Positions 57,045-64,000 of a stretch of DNA of 64,000 bases are shown here, piece by piece. Made by a program: the position numbers and the translations under genes. The notes beneath the pieces were generated by a model, which saw nothing but the letters and a program-made list of their open reading frames with translations, was not told the origin of the DNA and did no database searches. The number at the start of each line of letters is the position of its first letter. Positions within the stretch are counted from its first letter, which is position 1. This stretch comes from Bacillus litorisediminis (GTDB lineage: Bacteria > Bacillota > Bacilli > Bacillales > JC228), in assembly GCF_022808645.1 (NCBI RefSeq), contig NZ_JAKZKT010000006.1, positions 62,001-126,000 on the forward strand, written 5' to 3'.

Positions 57045-57839
57045 TTATAAATGTCTGAGAAACCTTTCCGGTGATTCTAAAAATTGTTTGGTAAGCTGGA
57101 CATGCTCTATTTCCTCATATTCTCTCTCTATGATTTGATCGCCCTCTAAAGAGTAAATGATTGCATTGGGAATCGCCATCAGAATGGGTGAATGAGTCGA
57201 AATAATAAACTGACTGCCTTCCCCTGCACTATCTATAATCATTTTTATCAATGCAATTTGTTTTATTGGAGACAAGGGGGCCTCAGGTTCGTCAAGTATA
57301 TAAAGAGCTCTCGGGTGGATCTGGGAGTGAAAAAAATCTAAGAATTTTTCTCCGTGGGATCGGACATCTAACCCCTCTCCATACCTAGTTCGAAGATCAT
57401 AAAGAGTCCGGGCATGGGGTAGAGATGCCAGACTTTTTGCATGGGCAGAGCGGTCCTTATAGTCTATTTCAATTTGTTTTAATTCATTTTCTGCTTCTTC
57501 AATCATTGAACGAACACGGCGTGAAAAGGAGATAAAGTCTTCAGCACGCAAAAAGAATCCTCGGTTTGTTTTTGTTTTATACGACGGACGAAAGGCTTTG
57601 GCCAATTCTTGACCTGATCTCATGTCTTGATGGTCTGCTATATCTTGAGATCCTATCAGGTTTCGATTCGTCACACAGGCCAGTCCCTGCAATAAAGTAG
57701 ACTTTCCTGTCCCATTTTCACCTACAAAAAGAGTAACTGGTTTTGAAAAGGTAAGGGTTTGCAAATTTGAAAAGATAGGAAGGGTGAAGGGATAACGTGC
57801 CGTATTGGTTGGATTATAGCGGATTGATGTTAAAAACAA
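57045..57839 (-). CDS. Stand-alone AAA-family ATPase
   Basis: A 264-residue ABC/RecF-like AAA ATPase. The Walker A motif is GENGTGKST (residues 40-48), a short coiled-coil or helical insert (about 100-135) follows, and Walker B is YILDEPEAPLSP, with the D-loop/switch ISTHSPIL. It lacks the Toprim domain of OLD nucleases and no effector gene is beside it. This is the single-protein AAA_21-type ATPase common in bacteria. TTG start behind AGGAGGGC. A defence role is possible but not shown. Confidence 0.8.
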   Translation of the reverse strand: MFLTSIRYNPTNTARYPFTLPIFSNLQTLTFSKPVTLFVGENGTGKSTLLQGLACVTNRNLIGSQDIADHQDMRSGQELAKAFRPSYKTKTNRGFFLRAEDFISFSRRVRSMIEEAENELKQIEIDYKDRSAHAKSLASLPHARTLYDLRTRYGEGLDVRSHGEKFLDFFHSQIHPRALYILDEPEAPLSPIKQIALIKMIIDSAGEGSQFIISTHSPILMAIPNAIIYSLEGDQIIEREYEEIEHVQLTKQFLESPERFLRHL

Positions 57840-57862
57840 TCGAAAAGCCCTCCTTTCTATAT

Positions 57863-57895
57863 AAAAAACCTCCAGGATAACTCTGAAGGTTTTCT
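57863..57895 (-). terminator. Terminator of yqhL
   Basis: Read on the minus strand, AAAACCTTCAGAG pairs in part with CTGGAGGTTTTTT and a T-run follows, between yqhL and the AAA ATPase gene. Confidence 0.75.
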
Positions 57896-57906
57896 AATAA
57901 GCTGCA

Positions 57907-58281
57907 TTAGTTTTTAGTTTTAATTTTTCCTGTCCACTTTTTAAAGCCGCCCTGTAAATGATAGAGATCACGGTATCCTTTCCGATACAGCATTCTTGCT
58001 GCCCGACCGCTGCGGACACCACTTTGGCAGTAAAGATATACAGGTTTATCTGGCCGAATCTCTTTCATGCGCATTTTCATCTGGGTCAAAGGAATATTTC
58101 TTGCGCCTAAAATGTGCCCGCCCTCATATTCATTTGGCTCACGTACATCAATCAGCTGCGCTTTGCGATAACCAGAAATAAATTCATCCTGTGTAAGAGT
58201 TTTGACAATTCTTTTCTGAGTGAAATAATTATAAAGTATATAAGCAAGTATAGCCCCAAGTACAATGAGCAAAACAATCAT
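57907..58281 (-). CDS. yqhL: Rhodanese-like membrane protein YqhL
   Basis: A 124-residue protein with an N-terminal membrane helix (about 2-20) and a cytoplasmic rhodanese domain. The active-site Cys lies in YLYCQSGVRSGRAARML. It may move sulfur as a persulfide; the acceptor is unknown. The ATG at 58281 follows GGGGGA. Position downstream of gcvPB matches B. subtilis yqhL. Confidence 0.9.
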   Translation of the reverse strand: MIVLLIVLGAILAYILYNYFTQKRIVKTLTQDEFISGYRKAQLIDVREPNEYEGGHILGARNIPLTQMKMRMKEIRPDKPVYLYCQSGVRSGRAARMLYRKGYRDLYHLQGGFKKWTGKIKTKN

Positions 58282-58483
58282 GTATAGTCCCCCTTTTACC
58301 ACTCTAAGAAAAAACTCACTAGAAACTATTATATAGCGGCATAGGGAAAAGAGCAAAAAGAATAATTTTGAATTTCCTCAAATAAAAGATAAACACTTTC
58401 GACAAATTTCCCGATATATAAAAGGTAGACTTTTACAAAGGAACGTTGATTTTTGGTAAACTAAACTTGTTAAAAATCACCGC

Positions 58484-58513
58484 TTGAAATAGGAACAGGT
58501 GTTCCGTTATAAT
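58484..58513 (+). promoter_or_regulatory. Candidate sigma-A promoter with dyad in its spacer
   Basis: TTGAAA (58484-58489), an 18-nt spacer and a perfect TATAAT (58508-58513) point toward nrdJ, 300 nt upstream of its start. The spacer holds GGAACAGGTGTTCC, an inverted repeat that could be a repressor site. A further 7-bp hairpin AATTGGA/TCCAATT lies at 58536-58556. Confidence 0.5.
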
Positions 58514-58700
58514 GAAAAACAGTTAGACTAATAGGAATTGGATAGACATTCCAATTGTGAGAACAAGAAAAATTATACTTGCAACCACAAAATAAATTAA
58601 TATCTGCAGAAAATCAATTTCAATCTCTATCAATCTCTTTTTTCCTCCATTTCTAACACTTTTTTTCGTTTGACAAATTCGTAAGAATATGAATTAATCA

Positions 58701-58742
58701 CAATATATAGTATGTTTTTGAAAATAAACATACTATATATTG
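58701..58742 (+). promoter_or_regulatory. nrdJ: Paired NrdR boxes upstream of nrdJ
   Basis: CAATATATAG (58701-58710) and CTATATATTG (58733-58742) are two NrdR-type boxes (consensus acaCwAtATaTwGtgt). They are centred 32 bp apart, three helical turns. Together they make a perfect 17-bp inverted repeat with an 8-nt spacer. A TTGACA hexamer lies just upstream at 58670-58675. This predicts repression of nrdJ by NrdR when dATP is plentiful. Confidence 0.75.
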
Positions 58743-58817
58743 AATTTGGTTCCCCTGCTATGATATGGTAGAAAGGAACTTAAACTTAATAGTTTTTATT
58801 AGAGAGGGTGCAGATCT

Positions 58818-60254
58818 ATGCTTGCGACCGAGAGTACAAAACACATTGATATTGAAAGACTTAATAAGGATATAGCGATATTTCCTGCTGTTCACCCCAT
58901 TACACCAGAGATGCACATAACCCATAAAGGGGTATCTAGACTTGTAATGCTAGATCGTTATTCCTTTAAGGACACCGAGAAAATAACTCTAACTGAAGGG
59001 GACTTTGTGGTTCTTACAATTAAAGAAGATCCCAAATTTCCTGCTCGTGGGTTAGGCTACATAAAAAAAATTGACTGGGAAGAAAAGAAAGCAACTGTTT
59101 ATGTAGAAGAGGAGTACCGCGGAGTTCTAGATAAAGAAGAAGAAATCAACACCGGTCTAATCGTCCGCTCTTTAGACGTGATTGAAAAGCCACTTGAAAT
59201 TTTCTACGAACAAATTGCGAAAAGGGTAGCAAAAGGACTTTCAGATGTAGAAACAACAGAAGAAAAGAAACAAGAGTGGTTTGAAAAGTTCTATACTGAA
59301 CTTTCTGCCAAAAACTTTATACCGGCTGGCCGGGTGCTATATGGAGCAGGGTCAGGTACAGAGGTCACTTATTTTAATTGCTATGTAATGCCATTTGTCC
59401 CTGATTCAAGGGAAGGTATTTCGGAGCATCGCAAGCAAGTGATGGAAATCATGAGCCGCGGTGGCGGTGTCGGTACAAATGGTTCAACATTAAGACCGCG
59501 TAATACGCTTGCGAAAGGCGTAAATGGGAAATCATCTGGATCGGTTTCATGGCTGGATGATATTGCGAAGCTGACGCACCTGGTCGAGCAAGGCGGGTCG
59601 AGACGCGGCGCTCAAATGATTATGATGTCTGTTTGGCATCCAGATATCATTGAATTTATTATCTCAAAAATGCAAAATCCTCGTATTTTACGATTCCTCA
59701 TCGAAAATACAAATGATGAGCAGATTCGAAAAGCGGCAGAAGATAAATTAAAGTTTACCCCATTTACTGAACAAGAAAAAACGATGTATCAGGGGATTGT
59801 AAATTATAAGCATATTCCTGGATATGGAGGATTCGGTGAAGCGATTATTCGGGATGCAGAAGAAAAGCTAAGAGTTGGCGGAACGTATTCTGTTCATAAT
59901 CCGGAGTTTTTAACGGGTGCCAATATTTCGGTTTGTTTAACAAACGAATTTATGGAAGCTGTCGAAAATGACGATGTGTTCGCTCTCCAATTTCCTGATG
60001 TGGAATCTTATACACCTGAAGAAATGAAGATCTACAACGAAGAGTGGCATCAGGTAGGGGACGTCAGAGAATGGGCCAAAAGAGGTCATAAGGTCCGGAC
60101 GTACCGTAAAATTCGTGCTCAAGAGCTTTGGAACCTAATCAATATTTGTGCTACTTATTCTGCTGAACCGGGCATTTTCTTTATCGACAATGCCAACGAG
60201 ATGACGAATGCAAAAGCTTACGGTCAGCAGGTTGTAGCAACAAATCCGTGTGGT
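58818..60254 (+). CDS. nrdJ: B12-dependent ribonucleotide reductase NrdJ, exon 1
   Basis: First 479 codons of an adenosylcobalamin-dependent (class II) ribonucleotide reductase, which makes deoxyribonucleotides without an oxygen-dependent radical cofactor. The N-terminal active-site Cys is in YFNCYVMP. GGGVGTNGSTLRPR and GGSRRGAQM are typical of the family. The exon ends in ATNPCG; Cys478 is the thiyl-radical cysteine. Without splicing, translation adds R-A-A and stops at TAG 60264-60266, giving a dead 482-residue product. AGAGAGGGTG precedes the ATG. It occupies the place where B. subtilis has lipM and mntR. Confidence 0.93.
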
Positions 60255-60499
60255 AGAGCAGCATAGTTTGCCTCACGTAAAAAACTGCGGAATAAAGCGG
60301 GAAAACCTGAGATGGCAACCCGAACCGAAGGCTAAACGTAAAAAGTTAGCCAGGGGCAACGCATACGAACTGAACCTCTTTTAAGAGAATATAATGTTCG
60401 CACGAGGCCGCAGCACCTTTTGGGTGAAAAGATATGCTGAACTTACAGGAATTCAACTGTAAGAAGTAGAGGATAAAAAGCCTTTACGATAACACATTG
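60255..60499 (+). ncRNA. Group I self-splicing intron in nrdJ (245 nt, no ORF)
   Basis: Exon 1 ends in U (60254) and the intron ends in G (60499). P1: exon 60247-60254 pairs with guide 60270-60277, with U.G at the splice site and one U-U mismatch. P10: 60266-60269 pairs with exon 2 60500-60503. P3: CTGCGG (60285) with CCGCAG (60408). P4: CGGG (60298) with CCCG (60319). P6: GGCTAA (60330) with TTAGCC (60346). P7: GCATA (60361) with TATGC (60433), in R- and S-like strings CAACGCATA and AAGATATGC. P8: CACC/GGTG (60414-60426). P9: CTTACAG/CTGTAAG (60442-60463). No endonuclease is encoded. Subgroup IA is likely because a P7.1-like CCTC/GAGG arm is present. Confidence 0.9.
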
Positions 60500-61618
60500 G
60501 AACAGCCACTCGCACCATATTCTGTTTGTAATTTAGCAGCTGTGAATTTAGCTGAAATGGCAAATAAAGAAACCAAAACAGTGGATTTTGAAAAGTTAAA
60601 GAAAACGGTTGAAATTGGAACAAGAATGCAAGATAACGTCATTGACGCGACGCCATACTTCCTTGAAGAAAATAAAAAGCAAGCTCTTGGCGAGCGCCGT
60701 GTTGGACTAGGAGTTATGGGTCTGCATGACTTGTTGATTTATTGTGAAAAAGAATATGGATCCGAAGAAGGAAATAAACTCATCGATGAAGTGTTCAAAA
60801 CGATTGCTGAAACAGCCTATCGGACTTCAATTGAAATCGCGAAAGAAAAAGGAAGCTTCCCGTACTTGGTCGGTCAATCAGAGGCTGAAACGAACCGATT
60901 AAGAGAGGCTTTCATCAATACTGGCTTTATGAAAAAAATGCCTGAAGACATAAAGGAAAACATTAAAAAATATGGAATTCGTAATTCGCATTTATTAACC
61001 GTCGCACCAACCGGCAGCACAGGTACCATGGTTGGAGTGTCTACCGGATTGGAACCATATTTCTCCTTTTCGTACTTCCGAAGCGGCCGCTTAGGCAAAT
61101 TTATTGAAGTTAAAGCGGATATTGTACAGGAATATCTAGATGCACATCCAGAAGCTGATCCAAACAATCTTCCGCATTGGTTTATATCTGCTATGGAGCT
61201 TTCACCTGAAGCACATGCCGATGTACAATGTATTATCCAGAAGTGGATTGACAGCTCCATCAGTAAAACTGTCAACGCGCCAAAAGGATATACAGTTGAG
61301 CAAGTGAAAAAAGTTTATGAGCGCCTCTATAAAGGCGGAGCAAAAGGCGGTACAGTTTATGTAGACGGAAGCCGCGATGCTCAAGTGTTAACATTAAAAG
61401 CAGAAGAAAATAGCTTTGAAGAACAGCTTGAGCTTCTTGAAGAAGAGACTAAGAAAGTAGTGCTTGTGGATACCATCCAAGATCTACGTACCACTAGTGT
61501 TAAAATCGGTTCGGAAATTGGAGATACGTGTCCGGTTTGCCGTAAGGGTACCGTCGAAGAAATTGGCGGATGCAATACTTGTACGAACTGTAATGCTCAA
61601 TTAAAATGCGGTCTGTAA
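60500..61618 (+). CDS. nrdJ: B12-dependent ribonucleotide reductase NrdJ, exon 2
   Basis: The remaining 372 codons, starting E-Q-P-L-APYSVCNLAAVNL, which continues the catalytic motif NPCGEQPL across the splice junction in phase 0. It carries the rest of the barrel (VAPTGSTGTMVGVSTGLEP) and a C-terminal Cys cluster (CPVCRKG, GGCNTCTNC, KCGL) that holds the redox pair and zinc-ribbon-like tail of NrdJ. The spliced protein would be 851 residues, the usual length. An apparent TTG start at 60497 uses the last three intron bases and has no ribosome-binding site, so it is an artefact of the split frame. Confidence 0.93.
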   Translation, partial: EQPLAPYSVCNLAAVNLAEMANKETKTVDFEKLKKTVEIGTRMQDNVIDATPYFLEENKKQALGERRVGLGVMGLHDLLIYCEKEYGSEEGNKLIDEVFKTIAETAYRTSIEIAKEKGSFPYLVGQSEAETNRLREAFINTGFMKKMPEDIKENIKKYGIRNSHLLTVAPTGSTGTMVGVSTGLEPYFSFSYFRSGRLGKFIEVKADIVQEYLDAHPEADPNNLPHWFISAMELSPEAHADVQCIIQKWIDSSISKTVNAPKGYTVEQVKKVYERLYKGGAKGGTVYVDGSRDAQVLTLKAEENSFEEQLELLEEETKKVVLVDTIQDLRTTSVKIGSEIGDTCPVCRKGTVEEIGGCNTCTNCNAQLKCGL

Positions 61619-61628
61619 GCTTCCTTCA

Positions 61629-61659
61629 AGTCGTCCTTTACAAAAAGGGCGGCTTTTTC
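61629..61659 (+). terminator. Terminator of nrdJ
   Basis: AGTCGTCCTTT pairs with AAAGGGCGGCTT, using G.U pairs, and TTTTT follows. Confidence 0.8.
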
Positions 61660-61736
61660 AATACCAAAAAATATGGAATATATACATACTCTTCCCATTA
61701 AATATGTAGCATGGCGGACTTTGGGGAGGGAACCAA

Positions 61737-62621
61737 ATGTATATAGATGGTGTGTTTTCTGGAGGGGGCATTAAAGGTTTTGCTCTGGTTGGTGCCTACG
61801 AAGCAATTGAGGAAAGAGGGCTAAAATTTAAAAGATTGGCTGCCACCAGTGCAGGGTCCATTGTTGCGGGATTAATTGCAGCTGGCTATTCCAGTAAAGA
61901 AGTATATAGTTTTGTCGATGAACTAGACGTCAAAAAACTATTGGATGAACGGACTTTATGGCTTCCAATTCCATTTGCAAAATGGCTTTTGCTTTACTGG
62001 AGAATGGGTTTATATAGAGGCCAGTATTTAGAAAAATGGCTAGGTGAAAAACTGGCGGCAAAGGGTATAAGAACGTTTAAAGACTTGCCGCCCGATAGTT
62101 TTAGAGTCATTGCATCAGACCTTACAAATGGAAATATGATGGTTCTCCCTAATGACCTTGAAAAATATGGGATACCTTGGTGGTCGTTTTCTGTTGCGAA
62201 AGCAATTCGAATGAGCTGCTCCATCCCTTATTTTTTCGAGCCTGTCCGGCTTTCTACAGCAAATGGTACCGTAATAGTGGTCGATGGCGGTGTGCTTAGT
62301 AACTTTCCAATGTGGTTATTTGATAAGGAAAATGTAAAAAAGGAAAGACCTGTGTTAGGGATTAAGCTAAGTTCAGATTTTCAAGAACATGAAAAGCATG
62401 TGATTACTAACGCTATTCACCTTTTTGGAGCCTTATTCGAAACCATGAAGGATGCTCATGATTCCAGGTATATATCAAGGAGACACGAAAAGAATATTAT
62501 ATTTATTCCAACACAAAACGTTATTCCGATTGAGTTTGACCTGACCGAAGAAAAGAAAGAAGCTCTAATCCGGCAAGGGAAAGAAAAAGCCGCAACCTTT
62601 TTAAAGCAATGGTGTTATTAA
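61737..62621 (+). CDS. yqhO: Patatin-like phospholipase YqhO
   Basis: A 294-residue patatin/RssA family serine hydrolase. Oxyanion loop SGGGIKGFALVG (residues 8-19), nucleophile Ser38 in TSAGS and catalytic Asp in DGGVLSNFP are visible. It probably hydrolyses membrane lipids or lysophospholipids. GGGGAGGG precedes the ATG. It is located as in B. subtilis yqhO, next to yqhP. Confidence 0.9.
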   Translation: MYIDGVFSGGGIKGFALVGAYEAIEERGLKFKRLAATSAGSIVAGLIAAGYSSKEVYSFVDELDVKKLLDERTLWLPIPFAKWLLLYWRMGLYRGQYLEKWLGEKLAAKGIRTFKDLPPDSFRVIASDLTNGNMMVLPNDLEKYGIPWWSFSVAKAIRMSCSIPYFFEPVRLSTANGTVIVVDGGVLSNFPMWLFDKENVKKERPVLGIKLSSDFQEHEKHVITNAIHLFGALFETMKDAHDSRYISRRHEKNIIFIPTQNVIPIEFDLTEEKKEALIRQGKEKAATFLKQWCY

Positions 62622-62655
62622 GCAGTTGAGTGCCCTTCATAAATATATCAAAACA

Positions 62656-62713
62656 AAAGGTCTGACCTTAGAATATCTAGTCATATGAACTAGATTCACA
62701 GGGTCAGACCTTG
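62656..62713. terminator. Nested stem-loop terminator between yqhO and yqhP
   Basis: AAGGTCTGACC (62657-62667) and GGTCAGACCTT (62702-62712) form a perfect 11-bp stem. Inside is ATCTAGT/ACTAGAT. A T-rich tail is present only on the minus strand, so it mainly serves yqhP. Confidence 0.8.
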
Positions 62714-62717
62714 TTAT

Positions 62718-63101
62718 TTAAAGGGAAGCCTTATCTTTCTTTTTTCCTTTTTTCCCTTCAATGACTGTTAAGTGAGGGGCAGATTTCTTTTTTGACTGGA
62801 TTGATTTCTTAAAGCTTGGTTTGGAGATAGACCGACTGGCAGAATTGTTTTTTTGCTCCGCCTTCATTTTTAGCCGTTTTTTAGAATATTTCGCAGCCTT
62901 TATAAACGCTTTATGCTCTTTTCTGGTATGGACGGCTGTGCCCCGAAACCTAGTAACCAGAAATATAATAATGGCAGCAAACGCCGCAATGAACAATAAA
63001 TTTTTGATAAATGCAGTAAGATCGGTCCATAAATAATTTACTAATCCCAAAATAGCGAAGGCAATTACAATATAAAACAACCAATATCTTGACCGACTCA
63101 A
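62718..63101 (-). CDS. yqhP: YqhP-like membrane protein (SA1362 family)
   Basis: About 127 residues. Two membrane segments (about 5-24 and 33-50) are followed by a long, very basic Lys/Ser-rich tail. The TTG at 63101 follows AAGGAGGTG, so the longer frame from 63137 is rejected. Position between yqhO and yqhR matches YqhP; YqhQ, which lies between them in B. subtilis, is missing. Function is unknown. Confidence 0.8.
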   Translation of the reverse strand: MSRSRYWLFYIVIAFAILGLVNYLWTDLTAFIKNLLFIAAFAAIIIFLVTRFRGTAVHTRKEHKAFIKAAKYSKKRLKMKAEQKNNSASRSISKPSFKKSIQSKKKSAPHLTVIEGKKGKKKDKASL

Positions 63102-63512
63102 ACCAGACACCTCCTTATCAAGCTTACCAGCAAACATTTAAGTCCAAGCATCATGTTAGCGCAATACATATTTATGAGAATGTAAGCAGCAGAGTAATTC
63201 ATCCCTGGCTACATGATTTGACGAGTTTTCTTTATCCATTTTAAACGAAAATGGATTCTTTTATGCAATATTTATGTATTCTATTGTTTTTTTTAGAAAC
63301 TAAATAGTAATAAGTGTGAATCATAACAATATAGCATTTCATGATTGATATATATTTTTTTCGAAGTTTATTTTTTGTGCTACTTTATTGCTTTGAACTC
63401 CTTCCTTTTCCATTCTACAAAAGGCAGGTTTATTCCTTCACGGGGTTCGCAAAAAAACCGGTTATAGTAATGTTTTTTGCAGATTGGACATACTAAGAAT
63501 GGAGGTGTTGGT
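63102..63512. other. Intergenic region between yqhP and yqhR
   Basis: This 411-nt A/T-rich gap stands where B. subtilis has yqhQ. I see no supported ORF or yqhQ remnant. ATCCATTTT/AAAATGGAT forms a 9-bp hairpin followed by TCTTTT (near 63234-63262). CATACTA at 63489-63495, just before the yqhR ribosome-binding site, fits the -10 pattern of sigma-G promoters, but no good -35 was found. Confidence 0.4.
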
Positions 63513-64000
63513 ATGTCAGAAGAAAACAAAGAAAAATCAAAAGAAAATAAAGAGCTTGAGCAAAATAAGACTGAAGAACAATTATCATTAGCCGCTTTAT
63601 CAGCAATTATTGGCCTTTGCGGCGGCCTTTTCTGGAGTCTCATTGGCTACGTAGCCTATTTATTTTCATTTACCAAGGTGAGCCCTCGTGCCGTATTAGA
63701 ACCAATTGCTGTTGGAGATTGGAAAAATACGTGGTTAGGGCTTGTTATTTCCATTGTACTCTTATCTGTTCTCTCGATGGGGGCAGCTTTATTGTATTAT
63801 GCAGCTTTTAGAAGATTTAAAGGCATGTGGCTGGGAATGGCTTATGGGCTGCTTTTGTTTGGTGTTATTTTCTTTATTTTAAATCCTTTGTTTCCAAGTA
63901 TTAGGCCAATTAGAGAGATAGATGGATATACATGGGTCACATCTGCTTGCTTGTACATCCTTTATGGTGTATTTATTGGTTACTCTATATCCTATGAAGC
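63513..64000 (+). CDS. yqhR: YqhR (FigP) membrane protein, 3' end outside window
   Basis: The first 162 codons of a membrane protein starting MSEENKEKSKENKELEQNKT. An acidic/Lys-rich cytoplasmic N-terminus of about 25 residues is followed by four membrane segments up to the window end. It matches YqhR, renamed FigP in B. subtilis, the partner of SpoVAF in a spore-membrane ion channel that speeds germination. GGAGGTG precedes the ATG. The frame is open at the window edge, so the gene is partial only because of the cut. Confidence 0.85.
   Translation, partial: MSEENKEKSKENKELEQNKTEEQLSLAALSAIIGLCGGLFWSLIGYVAYLFSFTKVSPRAVLEPIAVGDWKNTWLGLVISIVLLSVLSMGAALLYYAAFRRFKGMWLGMAYGLLLFGVIFFILNPLFPSIRPIREIDGYTWVTSACLYILYGVFIGYSISYE

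Noticed and set aside
57045-57839. OLD-family defence nuclease
   Set aside because: The protein lacks the C-terminal Toprim nuclease domain and no partner nuclease gene is adjacent.
58357-58817. Cobalamin riboswitch before nrdJ
   Set aside because: No B12-box-like string or large conserved fold is visible. B12 riboswitches usually control B12-independent reductases in any case.
60255-60499. A group II intron or an intein
   Set aside because: The insert has in-frame stops, so it is not an intein. The GTGTG near the boundary is exon sequence coding for the active-site Cys-Gly, and no domain V-like hairpin is seen at the 3' end, so group II is unlikely.
60497-61618. A separate gene starting at TTG 60497
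   Set aside because: There is no ribosome-binding site and the product starts in the middle of the NrdJ catalytic motif. It is exon 2 of the split gene.
58818-61618. nrdJ as a frameshifted pseudogene
   Set aside because: Both parts are intact, the frames join exactly after removing the insert, and the insert has group I pairing, so a functional spliced gene is more likely.

Overview
The window is a chromosomal segment of a low-GC, endospore-forming, competence-capable member of the Bacillaceae that is not Bacillus subtilis itself. This rests on gene content and order: most genes follow the B. subtilis yqf-yqg-comG-yqh backbone (trmK, yqfO, ispH, yqfQ, cshB, nfo, zinc uptake/zur, ispG, sodA, pbpA, pst operon, yqgN-P, glcK, yqgS-U, comGA-GG, aroK, yqzE, yqhG/H, gcvT-PA-PB, yqhL, yqhO, yqhP, yqhR). 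Ribosome-binding sites are strong and GUG/UUG starts are common. I see no prophage, insertion sequence, CRISPR array, rRNA or tRNA.

Layout. 1-2 kb: an acyl-CoA dehydrogenase behind a promoter with a cre-like site, then cytochrome c550. 2-8.5 kb: tRNA methyltransferase TrmK, YqfO, IspH, YqfQ, the DEAD-box helicase CshB, endonuclease IV and YqfT. 8.8-11 kb: a zinc ABC transporter and Zur, with a promoter and Zur-type operator ahead of the first gene. 11-16.5 kb: a HAD nucleotidase, YqfX, IspG, a LysM-like protein, a chemoreceptor and a DUF1189 protein. 16.5-23.3 kb: a Na/Pi symporter, a DUF456 protein with an apparent AUC start, SodA, an MFS transporter and a class B PBP. 23.5-28 kb: pstS-C-A-B-phoU behind four evenly spaced PhoP-type repeats. 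28-44 kb: small membrane proteins, L33, a folate enzyme, rhomboid protease, a SpoVAF-type germination protein, glucokinase, an LTA synthase-family protein, an M14 endopeptidase, a lipoprotein, an MBL-fold hydrolase and a MidA-type methyltransferase. 44-49 kb: the complete comG operon, aroK and yqzE. 49-56 kb: YqhG/YqhH, then the glycine cleavage operon behind a tandem glycine riboswitch. 56-64 kb: the least conserved part, with a Cys-rich lytic-transglycosylase-like protein, a stand-alone AAA ATPase, YqhL, a B12-dependent ribonucleotide reductase, YqhO, YqhP and a YqhR (FigP) gene cut by the window edge.

The main discovery is in nrdJ. Its reading frame is split by a 245-nt insert (60255-60499) with the architecture of a small, ORF-less group I intron. 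A P1 helix ends in the diagnostic U.G pair at the 5' splice site, a P10 pairing selects the 3' site, and P3, P4, P6, P7, P8 and P9 pairings plus R- and S-like core sequences can be drawn. The intron ends in G. Removing it exactly restores a phase-0 NPCGEQ active-site motif and an 851-residue enzyme; the junction lies directly after the glycine that follows the thiyl-radical cysteine. Upstream of nrdJ a perfect 17-bp inverted repeat resolves into two NrdR-box-like sites centred 32 bp apart, so this reductase appears to be controlled both by NrdR and by RNA splicing.
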